Assembly: GCA_035549015.1 (NCBI GenBank)
Contig: DASZRW010000070.1
Location: 1-64,000, forward strand
DNA length: 64,000 nucleotides
DNA from: JAFDZV01 sp035549015
Lineage (GTDB): Bacteria; Bacteroidota; Ignavibacteria; OLB7
Reading direction: 5' to 3'
Below are positions 53,401 to 62,000 of the stretch, in pieces. How positions within the stretch are numbered: position 1 is the first letter of the stretch; each line of letters begins with the position of its first letter. The translations under genes were made by a program, and so were the position numbers. A model generated the notes under the pieces. The model was not told the DNA's origin. It made no database searches and saw only the letters and a list, made by a program, of their open reading frames with translations.

Positions 53401-54491
53401 TTGCCGTAACCGTTGCGCCGGACACCGTAACGCTCTTCCACGATGGCGTCGCGTGGCGATATCCGGGAACCTTTACGCCGTTCGATCTTTCCTCGACACC
53501 CTTCGTGCTGGGGAACGGCGTGCCGGGGCAGTGTGGTGATTTCGATGGTGAACTGGATGAGGTTCGTCTGTACAATCGCGCACTGACGCAGGCCGAGGTT
53601 CGCGAGGCGATGCACCTCACAGCGGACCAGTCGCAGGTTGCGCGCGGCCTGGCAGCATACTATCAATTCAACGAGAGCGCGCCTGCGCGGTTCTACGATC
53701 GCGTTGCGGCGTCCCATGCGGTGAACGGCGGCGCGCGGCAGGTTGCATCGACTGCTCCGGTCGCCGGCGGCAGCAGCTACCGCATGACCGTGGAGAGCGG
53801 CGGCATGAAGGACTTCACGGGGACCGGCCTGCGGCTCTATCTGCCTGCCGGCGGGCCGTTCCCGAATGGTGAGATGGTGGCGTATCATCTCCTTGCACGG
53901 CCGGACACGCTCCCGACGCTGAATGAATCGCTTGCCAACAGCTACTGGATTCTGCGCAACTGGGGAACCAACCCGCAGTTCCCACTGGACAGCATCAGCT
54001 TCGCGCGTGTCGGCACGCTCAGCCCTGCCGATCGCAGAACGCCCGGCCTGTTCTCGCTCTACAGCCGGCTGCCGAACGAACATCTGAACGCCTGGACGTC
54101 GGCGGCAGTTGCTCACGGGGTTTCCGCCGACAGCACCAACGGCGTTGTCACACTGGGACCATGGCCGGCCGCCCAGGCCGGGCAGATGCTGATCTCCACG
54201 GCCGGCACGTCCGTGCTGGAGGCAAACGATGCGCGGGCCGTTGCGGCCGCCGCCCTCACCGCGATGCCGAACCCGTGCGATCTCCAATGCATCATCTCCT
54301 ATCAGCCTGGGCCGATGGAGGAAGGCGTGGAGATCCGGTTGTACGATGTCGCCGGACATCTGCTCCTCTCCACGCAACAGGAGGTCGAGGAATCCGAGCG
54401 GTTGCAGTACCGGCTGGACATGAGCCGCTATCCATCGGGGACGTACTACGTCTCCGCAAACGGCCACGTTGCCGCGTTCACCAAACGGTGA
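50487..54491 (+). CDS. Secreted T9SS protein with sortilin/BNR propeller, PKD and LamG-like domains
   Basis: A protein of 1334 residues. A signal peptide covers about 1-28. Residues about 130-780 form beta-propeller repeats of the VPS10/BNR type (GGFFRTADKGLHWE, GLYRSSDGGDTWKQI, KVFHSTDGGATWTNM). A PKD-type domain follows (about 800-880; YPVTLTVTNPHGSS), then a LamG/concanavalin-like domain (about 890-1050; FTFMAWVKLNKR, DFDGELDEVRLYNRALTQAE). A T9SS type-A sorting domain ends the protein (MPNPCDLQCIISYQP, then GTYYVSANGHVAAF). It is probably surface-bound or released, binding carbohydrate or protein. The start was chosen for a clean signal peptide. Confidence 0.85.
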   Translation: MYRRHNGISFLLLLIVAHIISAGTGTAQPAPLLSRPLPGPDMPAWAAYLYESPVNIRRVDSGFTAYYRTHPFEKNNYTRYYRRWQHAVEPYVLADGTLRLPGADELRERMEASNRARLSPAEAGGTWRLIGPNTTYCDGSNARVLCPEQVNIYGFDVAPSDPNVLYCMSETGGFFRTADKGLHWELRDIGFPSSSEAIAIHPTNPSGVFVGVNNGIVHTADAGRTWKFVLSQQDMWVYDIAVHPVTPSIVLAATNQGLYRSSDGGDTWKQIFSNSTSDLELNPANPNMVYALRYNAGPKQYELWKSTDAGLTFTIRSSGWYVAGTTDGAGRLTVTPADPKRVYAVLLASDAPRILRSDDNGETWRVTATGKTDALKMDNGQGYYDLSIAASHTDPNQLMVGTTTAFKSTDGGATFAPLGGYYGPFPIHPDIQEMKVLGNDAWICTDGGITLSNDFFTASSEARTNGIYASDFWGFGSGWNQDVLVGGRYHNGNTALTAAYGGAFLALGGGEAATGYVNPIDAQRTYHSDIGGWYLPDSINGTARSFSVGRFPNESYWAMEYSDMEWDPRSWNVVWIGNGNTVWRSTNGARSFDSIFSTSHADGAAQHIRIARSNPDVIYLTERSNTEWDGYLWKTTNGGRTWRQMPQLPVSAGERRCQQITVSAEDENELWVALREGSASNKVFHSTDGGATWTNMTTPAIGSMYVTDIVHQMGTDGGVYLLGGAGSVFYRNRGMSDWQPYATGLPAGFVVRAARPFYRDGVLRAASNFGIWEVPFYEASHPIAQPAVDKYSTACARDTFYFDDYSVLDHAGASWSWSFPGARSISSATARNPKVVYAGPGRYPVTLTVTNPHGSSTRTISEMVEVKQGECDFDRVPGMALDLSAKSNVVETPAIPGLRGAPGFTFMAWVKLNKRQDCFTQIVSNWGSDAGFGFGFAFMGYASNTNLTFYWRGVPYQLTTPFNLDTLVWTHVAVTVAPDTVTLFHDGVAWRYPGTFTPFDLSSTPFVLGNGVPGQCGDFDGELDEVRLYNRALTQAEVREAMHLTADQSQVARGLAAYYQFNESAPARFYDRVAASHAVNGGARQVASTAPVAGGSSYRMTVESGGMKDFTGTGLRLYLPAGGPFPNGEMVAYHLLARPDTLPTLNESLANSYWILRNWGTNPQFPLDSISFARVGTLSPADRRTPGLFSLYSRLPNEHLNAWTSAAVAHGVSADSTNGVVTLGPWPAAQAGQMLISTAGTSVLEANDARAVAAAALTAMPNPCDLQCIISYQPGPMEEGVEIRLYDVAGHLLLSTQQEVEESERLQYRLDMSRYPSGTYYVSANGHVAAFTKR

Positions 54492-54595
54492 TGCCGGCAC
54501 ACCGGTAACGCCTTCGATTGATATCATGCGGCAGCCGGTTGAACGCATGGCTGTGCCGGAAGCCTTGTACAGACGGCGCACCAGCCTCGCCGCTG

Positions 54596-56209
54596 CTATG
54601 CGGGCAGGATGGGAGTGGAGGGCCAGCCCGGCCGGCCCGATGCGGCCTTCTCGATGGCGGCCATTGCCGCCAGCGCAACGTGTTCGCTCCATGGGCGGGC
54701 CACCACCTGCACGGCGACCGGAAGCCCCGCGCTTCCATGCTCGATGCCGGCGGCCGTCCGCTGGAGTTTGTCGCGCGATGCCGGGCGCGCCGATTCCTCG
54801 CCGCTCCGAACCCGGGTTACCGGAACTACGCCTGCCGGATACCCGAGGGCGTTGTAAAGACAGGAGTAGGCTCCGCCGGTGACAAGGTCGCGCGAGCTTC
54901 CATGTGTCCACGCCGGAAGGGGTGATACGGGGCAGAGGATGATATCGAACGGGCCGCCGGTGGCGGCGTCCAGTTGTTCTCGGAACATGTTCTGATAGGT
55001 GAACAGCTCCTGGACCACCTTCCAGTAATCGTCCGTGTGGTAATGGCCGAACAGACGCAGACCGTTTGCAAGGCCATGCTGCCCGAGCATCGCCATCGTG
55101 CCGCGCATGACGCCGACCACTCCCCGTGGAAGCGAGAGGAGGGAAAGAAGCTGGGCGATCTGCGGCGCCCGCCTGTTCCCCTTCAGCAGAGCCTTCATTC
55201 CCTTGCCGGCATCACCGCAGAAGATCTTGTGCACCATCGCCATGCCATACGCTGCATCCGGAGGCGCCCACGCGCTGACCTGTGCGCCCGCATCGGCAAG
55301 CATTGCGGCCGCCTCGCGTACGCCGCGTTCAACGGCGGGTGATGGATCGAACGAGCCGTCGTTGGTGTAGAACGCTACGCGAAGCGCCGCGACGTCCACG
55401 CTGCGGTGATCGCCGAGCGGGGCAACCGGAGGCATGGGGGCGGTGGGCGCCGGCGTCTGCACCGGACGATCCGCGATGGCCGTCAGGCCCAGAGCAACGT
55501 CTTCAACCGTTCGAGCCAGCACGCCCACTTGGCTTTGGATTACGTTCTGCCCGATCGGCACGCTGAATCGTCCGGGGTCCGGCGTTCTTCCCGCCGTGGG
55601 CTTGATGCTGGCGATGCCGCAGAAGGCGGCGGGTATCCGAACGCTGCCGCCGATATCGGTGCCGACGCCCATGGCCGAGCCGCCCGAGGCGATGATTGCC
55701 GCCTCGCCGCCGCTGCTCCCGCCGGCCGTGCGGTCCTGCTTCCACGGGTTGTTGGTCCGTCCGTAGTGGGGATTATCGCTCTCGTAGTAGAAGAGCAGCT
55801 GTGCAACATTGGTCTTGCCGAGAACGATTCCGCCCGCCTCCCTCAGGCGATGCACGTGCAGTTCGTCCGCCGTTGCGCGATGCGCCGCGCGCGTTGCGAG
55901 GCCGAACGTGGATGCCGTCCCTGCCAGATCGAGCGACTCCTTGACGGTGATCGGGACGCCATGCAGCCTGCCCAGGGGCTCGCCGCTCCGCCGGCGCTGG
56001 TCCGCGGCATCCGCCTCGCGCCGCGCCGCTTCGTAGCGTTTCACCACAACGGCGTTCAGATGTTTGTTGACCCGCTCGATCCGTTCGATGTGCGCCTCTA
56101 CTGCTTCGCGTGCGGTGATGTCTCCGCACGCAATCCGCTCCGCCAACTGCGCTGCCGGCATGCCGGCAATCGGCTCCGTTGTTCTTGAGGTTGTGGTTGT
56201 GTTCTTCAT
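54596..56209 (-). CDS. Amidase (amidase signature family)
   Basis: A 537-residue AS-family hydrolase. The Ser-cisSer-Lys triad: Lys about 91 in GVPITVKESLDL, Ser about 166 in TAGGSSGGEAAIIA, Ser about 190 in GTDIGGSVRIPAAFCG. The N-terminus resembles GatA/acylamide amidases and the C-terminus has the less conserved cap (PFDIILCPVSPLPAWTHGSS, then NALGYPAGVVPVT). It hydrolyses amides; the substrate is unknown, and GatB/GatC are not adjacent, so this is not the glutamyl-tRNA amidotransferase. The start has MKNTTTTSRTTEPIAG. Confidence 0.9.
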   Translation of the reverse strand: MKNTTTTSRTTEPIAGMPAAQLAERIACGDITAREAVEAHIERIERVNKHLNAVVVKRYEAARREADAADQRRRSGEPLGRLHGVPITVKESLDLAGTASTFGLATRAAHRATADELHVHRLREAGGIVLGKTNVAQLLFYYESDNPHYGRTNNPWKQDRTAGGSSGGEAAIIASGGSAMGVGTDIGGSVRIPAAFCGIASIKPTAGRTPDPGRFSVPIGQNVIQSQVGVLARTVEDVALGLTAIADRPVQTPAPTAPMPPVAPLGDHRSVDVAALRVAFYTNDGSFDPSPAVERGVREAAAMLADAGAQVSAWAPPDAAYGMAMVHKIFCGDAGKGMKALLKGNRRAPQIAQLLSLLSLPRGVVGVMRGTMAMLGQHGLANGLRLFGHYHTDDYWKVVQELFTYQNMFREQLDAATGGPFDIILCPVSPLPAWTHGSSRDLVTGGAYSCLYNALGYPAGVVPVTRVRSGEESARPASRDKLQRTAAGIEHGSAGLPVAVQVVARPWSEHVALAAMAAIEKAASGRPGWPSTPILPA

Positions 56210-56344
56210 CGCCTGCTCCCGGTTCTAATCGTACATGGTTCGTGCTTCAAACGATGTGCGAAATTAGATGGGGCGGGTGGTGCCGGGCATCGGGAGAACT
56301 CCCCATTTGGAAGCGATCATCCGCTTCCTTCGGGCGGTACCGGT

Positions 56345-57919
56345 CTATTCCAGCAACCGGTGTTCCATGGCGAAGAGCGTGGCACCGGCACGCGTGGAGA
56401 CACCGATCTTGCTGTAGATGTTTTGAAGATGGCGGTCCACCGTCTTTGCCGAGATGAAGAGTTTCGCGGCAGCCTGCTTCATGGTGTTGCCGCGTGCCAC
56501 CAGGCGCAATACCTCCAGCTCCCGTTCGCTGAGCCCGCCCACCACTGCTCTGCGTGCGCGCGAAGCCCGGTGTCCGGCCGCGGCGAGAACGGAGTCTGCA
56601 ACCTCTGCATCCAGCTGCCCGGATCGTGCCTCGTTCCGTATCGTCTGTGCAGCCTCATCGGCGGAGCAGGCGCGGCGATGCGGGCGCTCCTCGCACAGCA
56701 CCATGTAGCGGTTCGCGGCGGCGACTATGCGTGAGGCGGGTGTGAGCGCCGCGGCGTTCAGATTGCGATGATATCCGGATCCATCCAGGCGCTCGTGATG
56801 TTGTGAGGCAAGCTCCCCAAGCCGTGCCAGGCCGGACGGGCGCGCAAGTATGCGAGCGGTGTAGTACGGGTGCATGCGAACCTGCTCCACTTCGCGATCG
56901 CTCAGCGGCGCATCCTTCCCCCACACGGCCGCGCTCACGCCCACCTTCCCGATATCGTGCAGCAGTGCCGCACGGTAGATGCCCCGAACGTCATCAGCCG
57001 GAAGTCCGCAGTGGACAGCGGCAGCCCTGGCGAGCTCCGCAACCCGATGCGAATGGCCCAGGAACCAGGGGGACTTGATGTCCGCGAAGTCCGCCATTGC
57101 GCCGCATGCGGTATCCAGTTCCTCCTGCGTCAGATAGTGCCGGCTGCCCGGCTCCATTGCAAGCACGGTCTCCCATGCAGGGTCGCTCCCCAGTCCGGCG
57201 AGGACCTGGGCGGCGTTGCGAAGGAAGCAATCCACCAGCATCGGGGAATGCGCGCGGCCGCGGCGTTTGCGCGCCATCGCAACAGCGGCATCGATTCCGC
57301 CCAGCTTGTAGAAGGTTACGATGTCGTGTGCGAGCGATGCGGTGAGCAGGGCGGGCGAGATCGCGTCCCCCTTCAGTGCCGGTACGCCCCTGCCATCCCA
57401 GCGGGCATATATCTGGCCAACGGTGGCAACGAAGCTCTCCTCGAAGCCCAGCCGCTGAGCCAGCCGCTGCGCCACCTCGCAGTGACCCGGGAAGAAGCTG
57501 GTGTGCACCGCCCCGAGTTCGGCAACACCCTGGATGAATGCCTGCGTCATCCGCACCAGGTTCGCGCCGGCGTTCGTCTGGCGAATGTAGCGGAGCATGA
57601 GCTGCATGATCCGGGGTGTATCGGCCGTGTCGATCGCTGCAATCTCCGCGCGCAGGGCAAGCTCGTCGCCGATGATCGATGCAAGCCAGTATGTATCGGC
57701 GTTGCAGCCGATGTAGCGGAGCAGCGCCTCGTTGTAGGCGTCCTCCAGGTCGCGCTGCAAAAGGCCCGCGGCCTCTCCAATTCGAACGGCCACCACGCAC
57801 GTCGTCATGGCGTATTCCATCGGCTGCCCCATGCTGAAATCGGTGGCAATCGAGAGGGCCGCCAGCAGTTCCGCCCGGCGTATGCCCGAGCCTGTTGCGT
57901 GGGACAGTGTTGACAGCAT
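56345..57919 (-). CDS. Tandem HD-GYP regulator with LuxR-type DNA-binding domain
   Basis: A 524-residue fusion. Residues about 140-250 hold a first, degenerate HD-GYP-like half (FFPGHCEVAQRLAQRLGFEE, then ARWDGRGVPALKGDAIS with GGIDAAVAMARKRRGRAHSP). The second half is an intact HD-GYP: GHSHRVAELARAAAVHCG, then LLHDIGKVGVSAAVWGK at about 316 and SQHHERLDGSGYHR at about 373. GYP is GYH. A LuxR helix-turn-helix follows (LSERELEVLRLVARGNTMKQ with ISAKTVDRHLQNIYSKIG). It probably degrades or senses cyclic di-GMP and controls transcription. This domain order is common in actinobacteria, so acquisition by transfer is possible. Confidence 0.85.
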   Translation of the reverse strand: MLSTLSHATGSGIRRAELLAALSIATDFSMGQPMEYAMTTCVVAVRIGEAAGLLQRDLEDAYNEALLRYIGCNADTYWLASIIGDELALRAEIAAIDTADTPRIMQLMLRYIRQTNAGANLVRMTQAFIQGVAELGAVHTSFFPGHCEVAQRLAQRLGFEESFVATVGQIYARWDGRGVPALKGDAISPALLTASLAHDIVTFYKLGGIDAAVAMARKRRGRAHSPMLVDCFLRNAAQVLAGLGSDPAWETVLAMEPGSRHYLTQEELDTACGAMADFADIKSPWFLGHSHRVAELARAAAVHCGLPADDVRGIYRAALLHDIGKVGVSAAVWGKDAPLSDREVEQVRMHPYYTARILARPSGLARLGELASQHHERLDGSGYHRNLNAAALTPASRIVAAANRYMVLCEERPHRRACSADEAAQTIRNEARSGQLDAEVADSVLAAAGHRASRARRAVVGGLSERELEVLRLVARGNTMKQAAAKLFISAKTVDRHLQNIYSKIGVSTRAGATLFAMEHRLLE

Positions 57920-58033
57920 GCGAGGAATCGGATGTCGTTGACATTCCCGGCGGCACTGCTCCGGCGGGACGCTGCCACCCATCGGACGGTGCCTAATGCA
58001 TGGCCGTGCATCGCCATCGGCGGAAGCAGCCGC

Positions 58034-58077
58034 TCAACGGTCCGCGGCATGCACGTCAACGGTCCGCGGCAGGCACT
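58034..58077. repeat. Two tandem 22-bp units
   Basis: TCAACGGTCCGCGGCATGCACG at 58034 and a near copy at 58056 (20 of 22). The array touches the stop of the glycosyltransferase gene (58076), lying in the spacer on its 3' side. Confidence 0.85.
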
Positions 58078-58834
58078 AGCGGCGTTGCAGGCCGTAGCGG
58101 GCGATCGTGTAGAGGATCTTGTATCCCGCCTTCACCGATCCCGTGATCGACCCGGTGATTTTCGATATGCCGATTCTCCTTCGGTAGCTCACCGGCACCT
58201 CCGTGCATCGCAGCTTCATCCGCGCGGCCTTGATCTGCATCTCCACCGTCCAGCCGTAGTTCGTATCGCGCATGGCGATGCGGCGGAGCGCCTCCGCCGT
58301 GATGGCGCGGAACGGACCGAGGTCGCTGAATCGTACGCCCCAGAGAAGGCGGATCAGCGAGGTGGCCAGCCAGTTGCCGAAGCGCGCGTGAGCGGCCATG
58401 GCGCCGGGCTCGAGTGCCCCTGCGGAGCGCGAGCCGATGACCATCTCGAACTCATCCAGTGCGATCTTCTCCACGAGCAGCGTCATCTCCTCCGGATGAT
58501 CGGAGTAGTCCGCATCGAGGAAGACGACGATGTCGTACCCCCTGGCCAGCACGTAGGCAACGCCGGTAAGGCAGGCGGAGCCATATCCCTGCCGCGGCTC
58601 GAACAGAACCGTTGCTCCGGCCGCGCGCGCAATCGAGGCGGTCTGGTCAGTGCTTCGATTGTCCACCACGACGATCTCATCCACGAGACCGGTGGGAATG
58701 TCTTCCAGAACGCGAAGGATGGAGGAGTCCTCGTTGAAGGCGGGGATCACAACGGCGATGCGATGATCGCCCTTTGCCCGGGCAACGCGCTCGCGTGACG
58801 TGTATGATGATTCGATGGAGGATAATGGTTGCAT
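58076..58834 (-). CDS. Family 2 glycosyltransferase
   Basis: A 252-residue GT2 enzyme, DPM1-like. The nucleotide-sugar core is AVVIPAFNEDSSILRVLED near residue 30, then EIVVVDNRSTDQTASIARAA and the metal motif DADYSDHPEE at about 104. A long hydrophobic helix is absent, so it is soluble or weakly membrane-associated. It could transfer a sugar to a lipid or polyprenyl carrier; donor and acceptor are unknown. ATG 58834 is used because it precedes the conserved start. It is downstream of the giant T9SS protein gene, past a terminator. Confidence 0.88.
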   Translation of the reverse strand: MQPLSSIESSYTSRERVARAKGDHRIAVVIPAFNEDSSILRVLEDIPTGLVDEIVVVDNRSTDQTASIARAAGATVLFEPRQGYGSACLTGVAYVLARGYDIVVFLDADYSDHPEEMTLLVEKIALDEFEMVIGSRSAGALEPGAMAAHARFGNWLATSLIRLLWGVRFSDLGPFRAITAEALRRIAMRDTNYGWTVEMQIKAARMKLRCTEVPVSYRRRIGISKITGSITGSVKAGYKILYTIARYGLQRR

Positions 58835-58961
58835 CTGCCCGATGAATATACAACGTGACCGGTTGTCGGCGAAGGGGGAGCCGGCCGCTCCGTGCACGTG
58901 AATTCCGGAATACCGGAGCCGTATTCCAGGCGGAGCATTGCGGAGGGAGGGGGTAGAAATG

Positions 58962-58995
58962 AACCGGGCATCCCGCATGTGCAGGATGCCCGGTT
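58962..58995 (-). terminator. Terminator of the giant surface-protein gene
   Basis: A perfect 12-bp stem AACCGGGCATCC/GGATGCCCGGTT with a 10-base loop, followed on the minus strand by TTCATTTCTA. It lies 62 bp after the stop of the 59057-63505 gene. Confidence 0.85.
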
Positions 58996-59056
58996 GGTTC
59001 AATCCATCACCTCTGTCCCACCGATGGGAGCGCGAGGTGCTATCACCGAGGCGGAA

Positions 59057-62000
59057 TTACTTCCGCAGGATCATCGTTGACGTATGAGTCCAGTCACCCG
59101 ATTCCAGACGGTAGTAGTACAGGCCCGACGGGAAGCCGCTGGCATCCCACGTAACCTGATACAGACCCGGCTGCATCATGCCGTCGACCAGTGTGGCCAC
59201 CTTCTTGCCGCTGGCGTCATAGACGGTCAGCTTGGTCGGCCCGTCGAGGCCGAGCGAGAAGGTGATATCGGTTGACGGGTTGAACGGATTCGGCTTGTTC
59301 TGGTTGAGAGAGTAGCCGAAGCCGGTGGACTCGATAAGGCGGAGGTTCAGACCGCAGACCGAATCGACCGTGATAAGTCCCGGCGTCGGCAGGATGCGTG
59401 CGCACTGCTGTGTCGACGGAGGCAGGACGTAGAACGTGATCTTGGACTGACGGTCCGTGCCGAGGAAGAGCTGGAAGTTCGGATTCAACAGCTTTCCGGT
59501 GCCGGTCAGGTGCTTGCCCGGAGGCGCGGTGAGCGCCGCGATGTAGTACCCTTCGGCGAAGTCGGACTCGATGATCGTGATTGTCCAGTCGCTGACGATC
59601 GTTCCGTTGATCATCGATGCGAGATCACGCGGATCGTTCGTACCGTTGGTCAGCTTCTCGATCTTGTTGTTGTAGTACACACCGATGATGAAGCTGGTGA
59701 TGCCTGCATCATCCAACTGATCCTGCAGAATGATCGGGGCATCGATGAACGAGCCCGGAGCACCATGCAGTGCCGGTGTATCCTGCACCTTCGCGTGCAC
59801 GGTCACGATGTAACCGGTGCCCACGAGCTGCGACGGAACGGACGGGACGGGCTGGCCATCCTTTGCACTGACCACTTCATAGACGATCTGTGCGTGGAAC
59901 GTGCCAACACGACGCGGTGAGAAGTTCACCTTCACCGTCTTGGTCTGTCCAGGATAGAGCGTGTCGAGAACGTTGGAGAAGTCCGCGCTGAAGAATCCGG
60001 ACTTGTCGATATCGTCCAGCGTTGCGCTGACGACAACGACCGCCTCGGTACCGGTGTTCGTGATCGTTACCGTGGAATCCGGATGCTGGCAGGAGCTCAA
60101 CACGTTGCCGAAGTTGAGATCGGTCACCATCACGCCGCGCGTGAAGGAGTATGCCGCAAGCGGGCCTACGGTATCCTTGCCATCGCAGCGCGACTGATCG
60201 CCGATGAAGACCAGATCGGCCTTGCGGCTGCCGGCCTGAACCGGACGATACTCCACCGTCACCGGTATGCTGTCACCCGGCTGCACGGTAACCGGCGTGC
60301 CCGGCATTCCGCTGACCGGGGCGATCGAACGATCGATCCAGTAGTTGCCGGCATCGGGACCCGTGATCTGAACGTCGTTGACGGTCAGCGGGCGTGTCGG
60401 CAGCGCATGCAGCATGATGGTGGTACGCTGAGACGGAGTTGCCGGGTACGGCCCCTTGTACAGCGTGGTATCGAAGTTCCAGCCGGTGATCTTGCCATGC
60501 GACTCGATGCCGGTACCGTTCAACTGCGAGTAGATCGAGTCGCCGGTCTCGGTTGTCAGAAGCAGGCGGCAGGAGTAGTTCCGCTCGTCCTTCGGGCTGA
60601 AGTAGACGCGCTGAACCTTCTGGACGGTGCCGCCCTGAAGAATCAGATCGCCCGGACGAACCATGACGGTCTGGTCCGCAGTCTCCAGCGTGAAGTACTT
60701 GTCCGTGGCATCGGTCGAACCCGGATCGTCGATCAGCTGGATGGCCTTCACCGTTGCATCAACATTACCGGCGTTGGTAACCGGGATGTCGAACTGATAG
60801 GAAGCAACGCTGTTCTTCGTGCAGCTGTTCAGGGTTGTCACCCACTCGATCCACGAATGATCCGGCATCAACACGCCCGGCTTCACGACGTTTGCCGTCC
60901 AGACCGAGGTATCGCGGTCGCAGCTGGCATTCGTGTAGAACGTTGCCACGGTGCGATACTGAGCGACATCGACACCCGGCGTGAACGTCACATTGATGCT
61001 GATGCTCTGATTCGGGAGCAGCGGAGCCGCCTTCAGCTTGTCCTTTTCGGTCTGCGCAACCGAGAAGTGAGCATCGGCGAAGGTTACCACCGGATCCTTG
61101 AAGACCAGCGGACCGCTTCCGTTGTTGGTGATCTTCAGCGACAGGGTGGAAGCCGGCGTGTTACCGACGATGAACTGTCCGAAGTTCAGGTCGCCAACGT
61201 AGATGCATGGCTTCGAGGTCTGGGTCTTCAACGGCACCGGCACGGTGACGCAACCGAGGATGCACTTGACGGTGTCGTCATACTCCTGGTTGTCCTCGTC
61301 CGGGCTCACCTGGACGGTGATCGTCCATGTATCGCCCGGCTTCAGGGTGCCCGGAACCGGTCCCGGAGTGACGCTGAGGATCTTGTACTGGCGCAGGCCG
61401 AGTGCAAGACGGATATCCTTCACCTGGATATCGCGGGTCAGCGGGTTCGTGATCGTGATATCCTTGCTCAGCGAGCCCCCAAGGTTCACCGTTCCGAAGT
61501 CCAGAGTGCCCGTCGGGGTAACCGTGAGGCGCTCCGCCTCGTAGTGGAACACAACGCGCCAGATCTTGCTGGTACGATCCTTGATGATCACAACGGCGTC
61601 GGCATCCTGAAGCGGGTCGATCGCTTCCACTTCGACAGTGCAGTTCGGGCGGCCAAGAATGTCCGAGAGGCGAAGCGGATCAACCGGGTTCAGCTTGGCA
61701 TTCTTCACCGTGGAGGGATCGAGCGTGATCGAGCGGAGGCCAACCGGGTTCTGGTTGATCGCCGCGATCTTGATCGTCAGCTTGAAGCAATCCATCGTGG
61801 TGTCGATCTTCAGCGTATCCGGCGGAAGCAGCACACGACGTGCCGGAGCCAGCGGATAGCCGTACGACACTGCGTTGTACTCTTCGTATTCGCACGGATG
61901 CTGGATGATCGGATCCTTGCTGCCGCCACCCAGAATAATGCTGCCGCCATCGTCCTTCTTCTTGATGAGCCCGGGGCGGTACGCCTCGGCGCCCTGCATC

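Noticed and set aside
54492..54595. Long-range CCGGCACA/TGTGCCGG inverted repeat in the convergent gap as a terminator
   Set aside because: Loop of about 50 bases and no T tract.
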